Below are positions 6,287 through 14,419 of a DNA stretch of 21,801 nucleotides, piece after piece. The DNA lies in assembly GCA_026394435.1 (NCBI GenBank), contig JAPKYG010000113.1, positions 1 through 21,801 on the forward strand, in the 5' to 3' direction. The position numbers were made by a program, and so were the translations under genes. Each line of letters opens with the position of its first letter. The first letter of the stretch is position 1. The DNA comes from Methanobacteriota archaeon. Its GTDB lineage: Archaea > Thermoplasmatota > E2 > DHVEG-1. The notes beneath the pieces were generated by a model, which searched no databases, was not told the origin of the DNA, and saw nothing but the letters and a program-made list of their open reading frames with translations.

Positions 6287-9052
6287 CTATCCTCCTTCAT
6301 CAAACCCAGGTGTATGATCATCGGACCAGTTATCCTGTATATCACCGACCATCATTCCCCACGGGGGAACAAGCCCAAAAGCAACGGTCGTGAATCTAAA
6401 GGAAATACGAGTATTTTCACCAAGTGTCGTATTCGAGGTCGTGATGATTTTTAATTCTCGTACATACGTTTGAGGTTCATGACCGAGTATGGGGTTAAAG
6501 ATCGTCTCATCACTGGTATCAATGATTTTAAACTGGGCGTATTCACCTTGCACATCAATCACCCAGAGATTCATCGTCAACAACCAAGGAGTTACTGGTG
6601 TCGGGGGAAGGATTGGAAGGCCGGTCGGGCCGAGCATACAGCGATTTCGTAGCTTTAGGGTCCAGAGCTCTTCGTCACCCCATTGTGTTTTTTCAAATGG
6701 GTCAAGATAATTGGGGTATTGATCAACCGCGAGACGTACCGTTTCATTCCACAGGGGAATACCTTCAGGATCGTATCGAGTAAGTTTCATATCAAATCCG
6801 AACGGGATCGTAAATTGATTTCGTATTGCATCTGATGCCTCATCCAGCGTCTCGGTGATATTCCGGGTGTTAAAACCTGCATCTGGCGGTAACGCAGCAT
6901 CTATCGTATCAGTAAGCTGCGCAGAAATTTGAGAAAAAACAGACTCAGATTCATTCTTCACCATACTCACATACCATTCACGTGCATAGTACACCGCCTT
7001 TTTACCAACACTATAAAACTCAGTACTAGGATGATATCGTGAGAGATTCAGATACTGCGTGAGATGCTCGTTGTATTGTGTCTCTAGATCTTGTTTCACC
7101 CTGTCAACAAGAACCAAAGGGTTTGGATAATTCGCTGCATTGATACTTGGATCAAGGGAAATCTCGCTAATCAACCCTAGGATTTCATCAAGTGAACTCC
7201 ATGCCTCCCCCAGAACCCACCCTGGATAAAACCCAGGGAGAACTTCATCAAGATCAGTTGTCCCAGCATTATTCCTTGTTGTAATCATTTCCTGTTTTCC
7301 CAGATGTGAATCTGGATATAAAGAAAGATAGCTGTCGAGCGTGTCTTCCAAATTCTGGTCATCGAAAGTCTCATTTACATACAGCACATCCATGATATCA
7401 TCTTGAGACTCCTGGTATTTCGTGTAATGCTGCAACAGAACCTGAAGGATCACAGTTTCGATGAGCAGATCGGTGACGTTTTTCCATACTTTAACTTGAG
7501 TGATATTTCCATTGACATTATGCTCCTCTATCCGCCACCAGTAATGGGTCCTCTCATTCGAAACATTGTACAACTCATCATATAACGCACACCCCGGTGT
7601 TATATGTCCTTTCGGTGGTTTTATCATCTGTTTGGAAAGAGGAATAAAACCTGTTGATTCCCATGTACCAGTACCGCCATTGGTCCATCCTTCCCCAGGG
7701 TCACCCCAGAGTTCTATTGCAACGTGACGATCTGCAACCTTCGTCGACATCGTATCATGATAAATTTCAGAAATAATTGTTTGCAACTCATTCAGGGTTG
7801 TTGTGTTCACGATTAGATGCTTCGTGATGCTTGTTAAGAAAAAGGATTGATTCGCCCAACGCTGTACCACATTATCTATTTTACCCTGGATATCTCCATC
7901 AAACACGATGAGTTCCTCACTGAGTTCCCCTGCTTCGTTCTCAAAATGTAACGTGACACTGGTGATATTATAAAGGACTCGCTCCGCAATCTCTGAGAGA
8001 TTCAACGCAGGACATTCATCAACAGATTCATTGATTGGAGAATCTGCGTCAACATTCGCGCTCCCTTCAGAAACGTTATCGGTATCGACGACATATCCTT
8101 CGCCTTCCATCTCGTTATTAAACGTTGAGAGAGCATCCTGTGGCGTCTGCTTAAGCGCTTGTTTTGTTTTTCGCGCAAGTTCAACAAGACCCAGCGGATC
8201 AACACTACCAAAAACTAGGCCTTGTTCAAGAAGCAGTCCGCTATTTACCATCACCGCAAGATGATGGTTATCCACCACATTCAAAGGTTTCCCACAGCGG
8301 TAATGTTTGAATCCTCGCACAAGAGAATACAGATTTGAGAATACCGTGGAAAACGTCCATAACGATGAAAACGTACCGTTAATCGTCTGATTATATTCCT
8401 TGACCAAGCTTTCGAGGAGTGGATACCGTGAGGTGAGAATCGAAGAAACAATAATGGTTCGTGTCGTCACCATCTCCCACGTGTTATCGTTCAATGTTCG
8501 TATTTCGATGGTAAGTGGTACTGAGGCAACCCAGTAGGTGGAATGATTGATGGTTTCGCGTGGTCCAATATAAGGGATCGTCTGCCTTTTCAACTGCATC
8601 GCGAATGACTCAAGGGTGATATTTTCTGCAAAGAGAATCGGGCTTTCATTATGAAGCACTACATTGATTGTGTACCGACCATCAGAGAATATGTTGTAGA
8701 GGTAATGACCTGTGAGGTACACATTTAATTCGTCTTTGATGATTTCTTTAACGCGATATTGATTTATTTCTTCTGCGGTTCCTTCCGAAGGTTTGATGAT
8801 TGGGTTTTTACCAATTTCCTTAAATCCTTTCATCCCTGCGATGTTCAGCGCTGTTGTTAGGTCAGCTTCAACATAGTAGAGTAAATTTTCTATTTCGTTA
8901 AAATCAAGGGAACGTGCAATCTCCTGGGATTTCTGCAGCTCTAATCGGGAGATGTACACAGCGGTGACACTGCTTCCAAGGATGACGAAGACCCCAATGA
9001 TGGAGAAAGGGATACGAGCATACTCATCAAAGAGAAATCGTCGTCTGCCTAT
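6287..9052 (-). CDS. Large single-anchor ectodomain protein, DUF7286-like (probable ATA start)
   Basis: A protein of 890 residues from GTG 8959, or 921 from ATA 9052. The frame is open upstream to a stop at 9091-9089. The extra residues contain DEYARIPFSIIGVFVILGS, a single membrane helix after an ARIPF motif. That matches my recollection of the N-termini of haloarchaeal DUF7286 proteins encoded with TadA/TadC genes, and starting at 8959 removes this anchor. No ATG, GTG or TTG occurs in the extension. ATA 9052 overlaps the upstream stop (ATAG) and has GGTGGTGA (9064-9057) four bases ahead. The rest is a long extracellular domain with many NxS/T sequons and Cys residues but no enzyme motif I recognise. 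It is the third gene of the operon, one base before the PGF-CTERM-like gene. It probably is a structural or scaffold part of the pilus-like machine; family naming is from memory. Confidence 0.72.
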   Translation of the reverse strand: MGRRRFLFDEYARIPFSIIGVFVILGSSVTAVYISRLELQKSQEIARSLDFNEIENLLYYVEADLTTALNIAGMKGFKEIGKNPIIKPSEGTAEEINQYRVKEIIKDELNVYLTGHYLYNIFSDGRYTINVVLHNESPILFAENITLESFAMQLKRQTIPYIGPRETINHSTYWVASVPLTIEIRTLNDNTWEMVTTRTIIVSSILTSRYPLLESLVKEYNQTINGTFSSLWTFSTVFSNLYSLVRGFKHYRCGKPLNVVDNHHLAVMVNSGLLLEQGLVFGSVDPLGLVELARKTKQALKQTPQDALSTFNNEMEGEGYVVDTDNVSEGSANVDADSPINESVDECPALNLSEIAERVLYNITSVTLHFENEAGELSEELIVFDGDIQGKIDNVVQRWANQSFFLTSITKHLIVNTTTLNELQTIISEIYHDTMSTKVADRHVAIELWGDPGEGWTNGGTGTWESTGFIPLSKQMIKPPKGHITPGCALYDELYNVSNERTHYWWRIEEHNVNGNITQVKVWKNVTDLLIETVILQVLLQHYTKYQESQDDIMDVLYVNETFDDQNLEDTLDSYLSLYPDSHLGKQEMITTRNNAGTTDLDEVLPGFYPGWVLGEAWSSLDEILGLISEISLDPSINAANYPNPLVLVDRVKQDLETQYNEHLTQYLNLSRYHPSTEFYSVGKKAVYYAREWYVSMVKNESESVFSQISAQLTDTIDAALPPDAGFNTRNITETLDEASDAIRNQFTIPFGFDMKLTRYDPEGIPLWNETVRLAVDQYPNYLDPFEKTQWGDEELWTLKLRNRCMLGPTGLPILPPTPVTPWLLTMNLWVIDVQGEYAQFKIIDTSDETIFNPILGHEPQTYVRELKIITTSNTTLGENTRISFRFTTVAFGLVPPWGMMVGDIQDNWSDDHTPGFDEGG

Positions 9053-10380
9053 TCTCTCACCACCCAGATTGTCAGCATCATCTCCGCTTTATTCAAGGAA
9101 ATGCGGTCAAACAACCAATCTATCAGCATCTCCGTAAAATCTACGATTGTGTCGATGACATCAAACACACTAGTGACAAAAGTCTCTATATATGGATCAA
9201 GATAATTTTTCACAAGAGCGGTTACTTGTTCTTTTATCATCGTTTCGCATGCATCAAACGCTTCATCCAACGAGCCAAACGATCCATTGAGCAGCATATG
9301 AATGGTTGTATTAAGCTCCGCAAGAATCCATTGGGACAGAGGATCTTTTACAGTCGTGTTAAGACCACCAAAGAGTCGATCAATAGTTCGAACCGCTTCC
9401 CCAAATGATTGGTTTAATGCATTATCAAGGAACTGCTTAGTGATGTTCTTGATCTTCTCAAATCCATACGTAAGAGTGATATTAACGATACCGGGGAACA
9501 CGGTCACGTTTGTTTCATTTCTGATGCCGCCGATGAGAAAACCATGTACGAGTGTACTGAGATTCTCCTTTGTTGCTCTGGTCGCGTTCTCTCTTATATT
9601 GTAAGGGGGATGTCCGTTTGTATAATTCTCAAAAATGATAGTCATATTTGCAATCGCTGGTATCGATGACCTGCCGAACCCAACGTCCCCGCTGAAGAGT
9701 TGGTGTTTCAACCAATATTTCGTAAATATTATCGTATGATTACCGAGAGAAAGGACTGGTGAGTATGGCATCATGAAAAAGCTTCGTGCCACATAACAGT
9801 CTTTGGTAGGTGGATGTTCGCCAACGGAGAACTCACCCCCAAATGGTACTCCTTTGATCGGGTGCCACCATGCGGTAAGATTATACCGGTACTTTTCACC
9901 AAGAAGGGAGGAGAAAAATCGTTTGGTTTCATTTCTCAGCTGTCGGTCATAATCACCTGTGAAAATGTTCAATCGATTCGTTCCTAAGAAAGAAAGAGGC
10001 AACCGGAATTGACAGGCAAGGTCTTCAGAAAGGAGTGTTGCATACGTTTTATGGCGTTGTTCGTGCGCAAGCAGCCAATGTGTGAGAGACTCATAGAGAC
10101 CGCCGGAAGAGTTGTCGATGCCGATGCTTCCTGCAACGTCATCGATGAGATCACCACAAAACTTGTAATCAAAGCAGTCTGCGCGGGAGACAAGAAATGT
10201 GTATAAGGCTTCGTCAACCACATGTTCACGGTGTTTCTCGACAGAGCTTTCAATCGCGATATTGTTTCGTAACGCGGGGAGAAGGATGACTCCTGCAAGA
10301 GACACCATGACGATGAAGAGGACAGCGTCGTACATCAAAGAGACGCCGAAGAGATTATCAAGGAGGGACCGTTTTTTCAT
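9049..10380 (-). CDS. Glycoprotein-like ectodomain protein with pilin-type N-terminal helix, DUF7284-like
   Basis: A 443-residue protein from ATG 10380. A TTG three bases earlier (10383) is in frame, but ATG overlaps the upstream TGA (TGATG) and has GGGGGGA about 7 nt ahead. The short N-terminus is basic (KKRS) and leads into YDAVLFIVMVSLAGVILLP (about 18-36), one membrane helix of pilin-like type. The remainder should be extracytoplasmic: it carries over a dozen NxS/T sequons and a Cys-containing segment (DCFDYKFCGD), followed by an amphipathic C-terminal half. It looks like the DUF7284-type proteins of haloarchaeal TadA/TadC clusters; no catalytic motif is visible. As second gene of the operon, coupled by stop/start overlap to both neighbours, it is probably a minor pilin or assembly factor. 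It is much longer than a classical pilin. The membership in a surface apparatus is inference from context. Confidence 0.75.
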   Translation of the reverse strand: MKKRSLLDNLFGVSLMYDAVLFIVMVSLAGVILLPALRNNIAIESSVEKHREHVVDEALYTFLVSRADCFDYKFCGDLIDDVAGSIGIDNSSGGLYESLTHWLLAHEQRHKTYATLLSEDLACQFRLPLSFLGTNRLNIFTGDYDRQLRNETKRFFSSLLGEKYRYNLTAWWHPIKGVPFGGEFSVGEHPPTKDCYVARSFFMMPYSPVLSLGNHTIIFTKYWLKHQLFSGDVGFGRSSIPAIANMTIIFENYTNGHPPYNIRENATRATKENLSTLVHGFLIGGIRNETNVTVFPGIVNITLTYGFEKIKNITKQFLDNALNQSFGEAVRTIDRLFGGLNTTVKDPLSQWILAELNTTIHMLLNGSFGSLDEAFDACETMIKEQVTALVKNYLDPYIETFVTSVFDVIDTIVDFTEMLIDWLFDRISLNKAEMMLTIWVVRE

Positions 10381-10865
10381 CAAGAGTCCCCCCAGAGGAC
10401 GATGGTGAGTGTTCCAGGGACTGTTTGTGCCTCGTTGAGATAGATACCCACGTCTTTAGAAACCGCAACACGACTCATTGGTGCAATGGAGAGTGTCTCA
10501 GGAAAATCCTGGGTGAGATTGTTCCATTGGAGCCTTAGCAGAAAAATGACGCCTGATCTCTGGTACTGCTCGCATAAAATCTGCAGTGATCTCGTGTCAC
10601 TCTGCAAGATAGGTAAATCAATAAGTCCACCTTCTCGGATAAAATAACAGTCAGGGTTGGTAAGTTTGTTTGCGATTCCATCTGCAGTTTGATAGTTTTG
10701 CAGTCGATCCATTCGCTCTTCGTACGCAGTATATGTCTGGGCAAGTAGGACGACGAAGAGTGCGAACCCGATCATGACAATGGAGAGAGCCGGAAGGATG
10801 GTGAATTCTTCAGAGACTGCATGTTCATCCACTAAAAAGTATCGCATCTTGAATGTTTTTTGCAT
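10380..10865 (-). CDS. Small pilin-like membrane-anchored protein
   Basis: A 161-residue protein, first gene of the leftward envelope operon. The N-terminus VDEHAVSEEFTILPALSIVM leads into one hydrophobic helix (about 22-43) continuing IGFALFVVLLAQTY. The acidic residue just before an uninterrupted helix recalls archaeal type IV pilin class III signals, but no clear prepilin peptidase site (basic residues then A/G at the cleavage) is visible. So it may be a pseudopilin-like anchor rather than a processed pilin. The C-terminal domain (about 50-161) is a small beta-rich extracellular domain with two Cys. GGGGGAATT lies just upstream of ATG 10865 as ribosome-binding site; an internal ATG at 10847 is a less likely start. 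The stop overlaps the next gene's ATG (TGATG). The probable role is a pilus or periplasmic component of the TadA/TadC-type system. Confidence 0.7.
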   Translation of the reverse strand: MQKTFKMRYFLVDEHAVSEEFTILPALSIVMIGFALFVVLLAQTYTAYEERMDRLQNYQTADGIANKLTNPDCYFIREGGLIDLPILQSDTRSLQILCEQYQRSGVIFLLRLQWNNLTQDFPETLSIAPMSRVAVSKDVGIYLNEAQTVPGTLTIVLWGDS

Positions 10866-10917
10866 GAATAATTCCCCCAGACTTTTTTTAAATGACGAGT
10901 TTAAATAGTATTTATCG

Positions 10918-10927
10918 TATATATAAA
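10918..10927 (-). promoter_or_regulatory. TATA box of the four-gene envelope operon
   Basis: Reading leftwards, TTTATATATA at 10927-10918 would start transcription near 10896. This leaves about 30 nt of leader with a GGGGGAATT ribosome-binding site before ATG 10865. Confidence 0.6.
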
Positions 10928-11041
10928 TTATGCTTTTAATGGCATTTTTTAAAGAAAGAATTGTCTGTTCTTCCGTCCTGTCGACCTTTCATACGTCAGA
11001 ACCTCACCTTCAGCTCCTCAGAAAAATAATGCCTCGTACAG
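10928..11041. other. Intergenic region between divergent units, no gene seen
   Basis: The stretch between the envelope operon promoter and the nitroreductase promoter has no convincing gene. A 55-codon + strand frame from about 10930 lacks a ribosome-binding site and any recognisable domain. Confidence 0.4.
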
Positions 11042-11050
11042 TTTATATAG
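11042..11050 (+). promoter_or_regulatory. TATA box of leaderless nitroreductase gene
   Basis: TTTATATAG ends 21 nt before the ATG at 11072 (centre about 26 nt), with no Shine-Dalgarno between. Transcription should begin at the start codon. Confidence 0.6.
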
Positions 11051-11071
11051 AAAAAACCCGTTTATGCAATC

Positions 11072-11593
11072 ATGGAAGAGAAAATGGACGCTTTTGAGGC
11101 GATTCTCACAAGAAGAAGTATCAGAAAATACAAACAGAAAACAATTTCAGAGGAGATACTGCAGAAACTTTTACACGCTGCATTTAGCGCCCCGTCTGCA
11201 GGGAATCAACAACCATGGCATTTTGTTATCCTGGATGATCGAAAAATCCTCAACGTCATCCACACGTTTCATCCGAGCGCACGGATGTTAACAGAAGCTG
11301 ATAAAGCAATCCTTGTATGTGGTGATTTGCACTTGGAAAAATTCAAGGGCTACTGGATGATCGATTGTGCAGTAGCAACAGAAAACATCCTGCTTGCAGC
11401 CCACAGCCTCGGACTTGGTGCCTGCTGGCTTGGTTTGTATCCGCGGGAAGGCCGTGTTGCAGGGATGCGAAAGCTCTTACGTCTCCCAACCCACATTATC
11501 CCTTTTGCATTAATCTCCCTTGGGTACCCTGCAGAGATAAAAGCAAGAGAAGAACGATACAATAAGTCACGAATCCATCAGAATAAATGGTAG
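11072..11593 (+). CDS. Nitroreductase-family FMN flavoprotein
   Basis: A 173-residue flavoprotein of the nitroreductase fold, which works as a homodimer with FMN and NAD(P)H. The FMN phosphate and ring motifs are all present: RRSIRKY (14-20), SAPSAGNQQPWHF (39-51), AHSLGLGACWLG (110-121) and the closing ISLGYP (148-153). YWMIDCAVATENILLAA (94-110) is the dimer-interface helix typical of the family. The natural substrate is not deducible; homologues reduce nitro compounds, quinones or flavins, and some act in cofactor biosynthesis. ATG 11072 fits a leaderless promoter (TATA at 11042-11050); an internal ATG at 11084 would lose little. It stands alone between the envelope operon and pyrDK, convergent with pyrK. 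Confidence 0.9.
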   Translation: MEEKMDAFEAILTRRSIRKYKQKTISEEILQKLLHAAFSAPSAGNQQPWHFVILDDRKILNVIHTFHPSARMLTEADKAILVCGDLHLEKFKGYWMIDCAVATENILLAAHSLGLGACWLGLYPREGRVAGMRKLLRLPTHIIPFALISLGYPAEIKAREERYNKSRIHQNKW

Positions 11594-11641
11594 AAGAGTG
11601 ACCTATTCTGCCACAATTTGAACAAATATCATTGTAGTTTT

Positions 11642-12421
11642 TTAAAACGGGATTTTTCGTCCTGCTGCGTCTCTCCGATACACACCAAAGTCCTCAACCT
11701 TTTTTAATGTCTTTCCATCGAAGATCGGACCATCAAGGCACACCCGTAAACCGTTTCCAACGCAGCATTGCCCGCAAATCCCAATGGAGCATTTCATGTA
11801 TCGTTCAAGGGATGCTTGAAAAGGAATGGTTCTACAGCAGGAAAGAAGGGTTTTCATCATTGGTTCCGGTCCGCAGGTGAACACCGCGTCAATTTTCTCT
11901 TTTTTAAGGATATCTTTTGCAAGGTCTGACGCAAATCCTTTGTAACCCTTGGATCCATCATCAGTGGAGACCAAGACGGTTGCACCGAAACGTCGTAAGC
12001 GATCTTCAAAGAAGAGGTCGTTTTTCGTTTTTACACCGATGATCACCGTTGATTTTAGCTTTCTTTTTCGTGCTTGTTCAACAGCTGGCGCAAGCATCGC
12101 AATTCCGGTTCCACCGCCAACGAAGAGAAGATGTTTTCCTGTGAGTTTGAATCCGTTCCCGTACGGTCCTCGTACGCCGATTTTGCTACCAGGCGATAAA
12201 TGATACAGAGCGTGAGTTGCGTCTCCGATTTTTCGGAAGGTGATTCCTTTCACATCCTTGGTTATCTCAGAAACGCTCATGGGGATCTCGTCAACACCTG
12301 GGATCCATATCATGAAAAATTGACCAGGCACAGCGGTTCCAAGGTATCTGAAGGTGATGGTTTTGATGTCTGTTGCATCTGTGGTGCTAGTAAGGATAGT
12401 GGTAATGGCTGGAATGTTCAT
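11642..12421 (-). CDS. pyrK: Dihydroorotate dehydrogenase electron-transfer subunit (PyrK)
   Basis: PyrK, 259 residues, carries electrons from the PyrD FMN through FAD and a [2Fe-2S] cluster to NAD+ in class 1B dihydroorotate dehydrogenase. Motifs in order are IPMSVSE (46-52, FAD-binding, a variant of R-P-x-S with Ile in place of Arg), GVRGPYGNGF (82-91), VGGGTGIAMLAP (101-112, NAD-binding) and TCGPEPMMK (182-190). The cluster cysteines are C211, C216, C219 and C228 in a C-x4-C-x2-C-x8-C spacing. Length is normal for the family. The ATG overlaps the pyrD stop (ATGA at 12421-12418), so the two subunits are translationally coupled, as expected for a heterotetramer. It acts in the fourth step of de novo pyrimidine synthesis in the cytoplasm. 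Confidence 0.93.
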   Translation of the reverse strand: MNIPAITTILTSTTDATDIKTITFRYLGTAVPGQFFMIWIPGVDEIPMSVSEITKDVKGITFRKIGDATHALYHLSPGSKIGVRGPYGNGFKLTGKHLLFVGGGTGIAMLAPAVEQARKRKLKSTVIIGVKTKNDLFFEDRLRRFGATVLVSTDDGSKGYKGFASDLAKDILKKEKIDAVFTCGPEPMMKTLLSCCRTIPFQASLERYMKCSIGICGQCCVGNGLRVCLDGPIFDGKTLKKVEDFGVYRRDAAGRKIPF

Positions 12422-13326
12422 TGGTACGCGGCTCCTACAAGTTCAGCGATTTTTTTATATCCATGTTTGTCCATCCAGACATTGATTTCTTTACAGACGT
12501 GTTTGAAGACATCAGGGCCACGGTAATAGACGGCGGATCCTATTTGGATGGCAGAGGCACCAGCCATGAAATACTCAATCGCATCTTCTCCAGTGGTGAT
12601 CCCACCCACCCCAATAACCGGGATGTTAATGGATTGTGCGATGTCGTAAACGCAGCGGACCCCGATTGGTTTGATTGCTTTGCCTGAGTACCCACCGGTC
12701 CTGTTCGCGAGGATCGGGTGCGCAGTTTCAAGATCGATTTTCATCCCCTTTACTGTATTGATAGCGACTATCGCATCCGCGTTCCCTTTTTCCGCTGCCT
12801 GCGCGATTTCAACGATGTTGACCACATTGGGCGAGACCTTCACAAACACCGGAATGCGAACCTGTTGTTTGACCGAAGAGACAATAGCTTGTAGCAAGGT
12901 TGTATCGCAGCCGACCTCTAATCCGTATCGTTTTGCGTGCGGGCAGCTTACGTTCAGTTCTACTCCCGCAGCACCGTACTCCTCCATCTTCGAAGCGAGC
13001 GCGACAAATTCCTCAGCATCAGCAGCGTAGATACTGCCAATAATCGGTGTTTTGGATTTTTGGAGTTTTTCCATTTCTTGGCCATACTGATCGATACCAG
13101 GGTTTGGCAGTCCCATGGCATTTAAAAGTCCGAACTCGAGCTCAAGAACAGTTGGGTTAGCGTATCCTTCCCGGGGCTGCATCCCGATTGATTTTGTGAC
13201 GATAGCACCTGCACCACAGTCAATCATGCGTTGCATACTGCCTGCATCCTCATCCATAATCCCTGAGGCAAGCAGTGTTGGGTTTTTTAATCGAAGAGAA
13301 CCAATTGTTGTGCTGAGATCTGCCAC
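12418..13326 (-). CDS. pyrD: Dihydroorotate dehydrogenase catalytic subunit, class 1B (PyrD)
   Basis: PyrD, 302 residues, oxidises dihydroorotate to orotate using FMN. The class 1B signature is visible. LNVSCPHAKRYG (124-135) holds the catalytic Cys128 (class 1B uses Cys where class 2 uses Ser). VTKSIG (43-48) and VKVSPN (162-167) carry FMN-contacting lysines. AINTVKG (188-194), NRTGGYSGKAIKP (208-220) and IGVGGITTGEDA (238-249) are the remaining FMN/substrate loops. It pairs with PyrK, whose ATG overlaps its stop. The start is GTG 13326; an in-frame stop lies four to five codons upstream. TTTATACA (13362-13355) puts the transcript start within a few bases of the GTG, so the mRNA is nearly leaderless. 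It is divergent from the HTH regulator, which may or may not control it. Confidence 0.93.
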   Translation of the reverse strand: MADLSTTIGSLRLKNPTLLASGIMDEDAGSMQRMIDCGAGAIVTKSIGMQPREGYANPTVLELEFGLLNAMGLPNPGIDQYGQEMEKLQKSKTPIIGSIYAADAEEFVALASKMEEYGAAGVELNVSCPHAKRYGLEVGCDTTLLQAIVSSVKQQVRIPVFVKVSPNVVNIVEIAQAAEKGNADAIVAINTVKGMKIDLETAHPILANRTGGYSGKAIKPIGVRCVYDIAQSINIPVIGVGGITTGEDAIEYFMAGASAIQIGSAVYYRGPDVFKHVCKEINVWMDKHGYKKIAELVGAAYQ

Positions 13327-13354
13327 AGTAACACCAGGACGTTAAATGCAATCT

Positions 13355-13362
13355 TGTATAAA
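13355..13362 (-). promoter_or_regulatory. TATA box of pyrDK
   Basis: On the minus strand TTTATACA lies about 29-36 nt before the GTG start of pyrD, with no Shine-Dalgarno between. This is consistent with a very short leader. Confidence 0.45.
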
Positions 13363-13409
13363 GTCATTTTCACGCTCAATAACGAAAAAGGGTAGAAATA
13401 CGAACAGTG

Positions 13410-13423
13410 TTAACAATCGTTAA
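13410..13423. promoter_or_regulatory. Candidate operator: 14-bp imperfect palindrome upstream of the HTH gene
   Basis: TTAAC-AATC-GTTAA is palindromic at 12 of 14 positions. It abuts the TATA box (13423-13432) of the HTH gene, overlapping the BRE position. It could be an autoregulatory operator and might also affect the divergent pyrDK promoter about 50 bp away. AT-rich sequence makes chance a real possibility. Confidence 0.35.
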
Positions 13424-13432
13424 TTATATATA
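13423..13432 (+). promoter_or_regulatory. TATA box of leaderless HTH regulator gene
   Basis: ATTATATATA is centred about 26 nt before ATG 13454 and no Shine-Dalgarno is present. The transcript should start at the codon. Confidence 0.6.
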
Positions 13433-13453
13433 CTGAAAAGATATTTCTAGTCT

Positions 13454-13795
13454 ATGCGGCGCACACCTTGCGAATACATGCTCTGGAACGGCATACCAAC
13501 GATACGAAAAGAACTCGCTGAAACCATGATCAAACAGTTTGGACTCAGCCAGCGACAAGCCGCAGAAAAACTTGGAATAACTCCTTCAGCAGTTTGTCAA
13601 TATCTCTCAAAAAAACGTGGAAAATCAGACATTTTTGATGAAACAATCATCCAAGAAATCACCATTTCCGCAGAACGCATCATGAAAAACGATGGCACCG
13701 ATGTCATCATCGAAACCTGCCGTATCTGCCGATTCGTACAAAAGAACAAACATTTCTCGTCTTTATGCGAGGAGCACAAGAACGAAAAAGACTGA
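13454..13795 (+). CDS. COG2522-like HTH transcriptional regulator with C-terminal zinc motif
   Basis: A 113-residue predicted transcription factor. The N-terminus TPCEYMLWNGIPTIRKELA is the conserved opening of an archaeal regulator family (COG2522-like, related to the DNA-binding part of ThiR). Residues about 31-56 form an XRE-type helix-turn-helix (LSQRQAAEKLGITPSAVCQY) with recognition helix at TPSAVCQY. The C-terminus has TCRICRF then LCEEH: Cys89, Cys92, Cys105 and His108 in a C-x2-C-x12-C-x2-H pattern that should bind a metal, most likely zinc. Whether it senses a ligand is unknown. The gene appears leaderless, is divergent from pyrDK and ends 21 bp from the convergent pilin-like gene. 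A palindrome next to its TATA box (13410-13423) suggests autoregulation; its targets are not deducible. Confidence 0.82.
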   Translation: MRRTPCEYMLWNGIPTIRKELAETMIKQFGLSQRQAAEKLGITPSAVCQYLSKKRGKSDIFDETIIQEITISAERIMKNDGTDVIIETCRICRFVQKNKHFSSLCEEHKNEKD

Positions 13796-13816
13796 AAGGA
13801 CAGTACATTTACTCAT

Positions 13817-14392
13817 TCATACACTTCTCTCATCAGTTCCATGTACAAGAATGTAGATCACGTGGTTTTTTTGTACACGCTCAAACACCAGCGTGATTTT
13901 TCCGCCGCTGTGAACAATAAAACTATGCCCAGTTCCATTGATCACCCATTTATTGTCAACATACGTTCCTTCTCGAAATTTATAGGTCTCTTTCGGTAGC
14001 CAAATCACCTGTTTGCTTCCCCCTTCCACCCGATAAAAAATTGCGGCTCCATCTTCAATTAACCCCGTTTTTAAAACACCCGTGTTCAAAGAATCAGAAT
14101 CACCACCAAACGAAAGGTACAGAAGCGAATCGGGGAGTGTGAATGTCTGAACCCGTTTTGTTCCTTCAGCAGCACTAGCTTCATCCACATCACGAGGAAC
14201 GCCACTCCCGACCATCGTAGAAAGAGTGGATTCCAACAATCGACATTCCTGTTCCACTTGATGCTCCGCAAGAAGAGTACGAAGACTGCTGGAAGCAAAA
14301 ACTATCATTACTGCGATCGCAGCGATAATTGCGAGGCTGATGATGAGTCGGATCGGAATCATTTCCACCGCATTAGTGTTCATTTGTCTCAT
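13817..14392 (-). CDS. Second pilin-like single-anchor protein
   Basis: A protein of about 191 residues. The start is ambiguous: TTG 14404, ATG 14392 and ATG 14383 are all in frame, and none has a strong ribosome-binding site. The region between MRQMNTNAVEMIPIRL and the helix is short and polar in all cases. One membrane helix (IISLAIIAAIAVMIVFASSS) follows AVEMIPIR, as in archaeal pilin-like and minor-pilin proteins. A beta-rich extracytoplasmic domain follows, with LPDSLLYLSFGG and WVINGTGHSF. No prepilin peptidase site is obvious, so pseudopilin or anchor is the safer description. It sits 15-30 bp downstream of the HerA-like gene on the same strand and is probably co-transcribed with it. 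This ties an envelope component to the ATPase. Function is inferred only from topology and neighbours. Confidence 0.65.
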   Translation of the reverse strand: MRQMNTNAVEMIPIRLIISLAIIAAIAVMIVFASSSLRTLLAEHQVEQECRLLESTLSTMVGSGVPRDVDEASAAEGTKRVQTFTLPDSLLYLSFGGDSDSLNTGVLKTGLIEDGAAIFYRVEGGSKQVIWLPKETYKFREGTYVDNKWVINGTGHSFIVHSGGKITLVFERVQKNHVIYILVHGTDERSV

Positions 14393-14419
14393 AGGGTTTC
14401 CCAACCAACCATCTCGTCC

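Noticed and set aside
6287..6330. TPGFDEGG at the end of the DUF7286-like protein as a PGF sorting motif
   Set aside because: No hydrophobic helix or basic tail follows. GGAGG there is the next gene's ribosome-binding site.
6286..6345. Longer start (6345) for the sarcinarray-like gene
   Set aside because: It would place about 20 residues before the signal peptide and overlap the upstream gene. The SD and the one-base gap favour ATG 6285.
10381..10383. TTG start at 10383 for the DUF7284-like gene
   Set aside because: The adjacent ATG at 10380 overlaps the upstream stop and has better spacing from GGGGGGA.
10930..11096. 55-codon + strand frame upstream of the nitroreductase
   Set aside because: It overlaps the nitroreductase start and its TATA box, and lacks a ribosome-binding site and family features.
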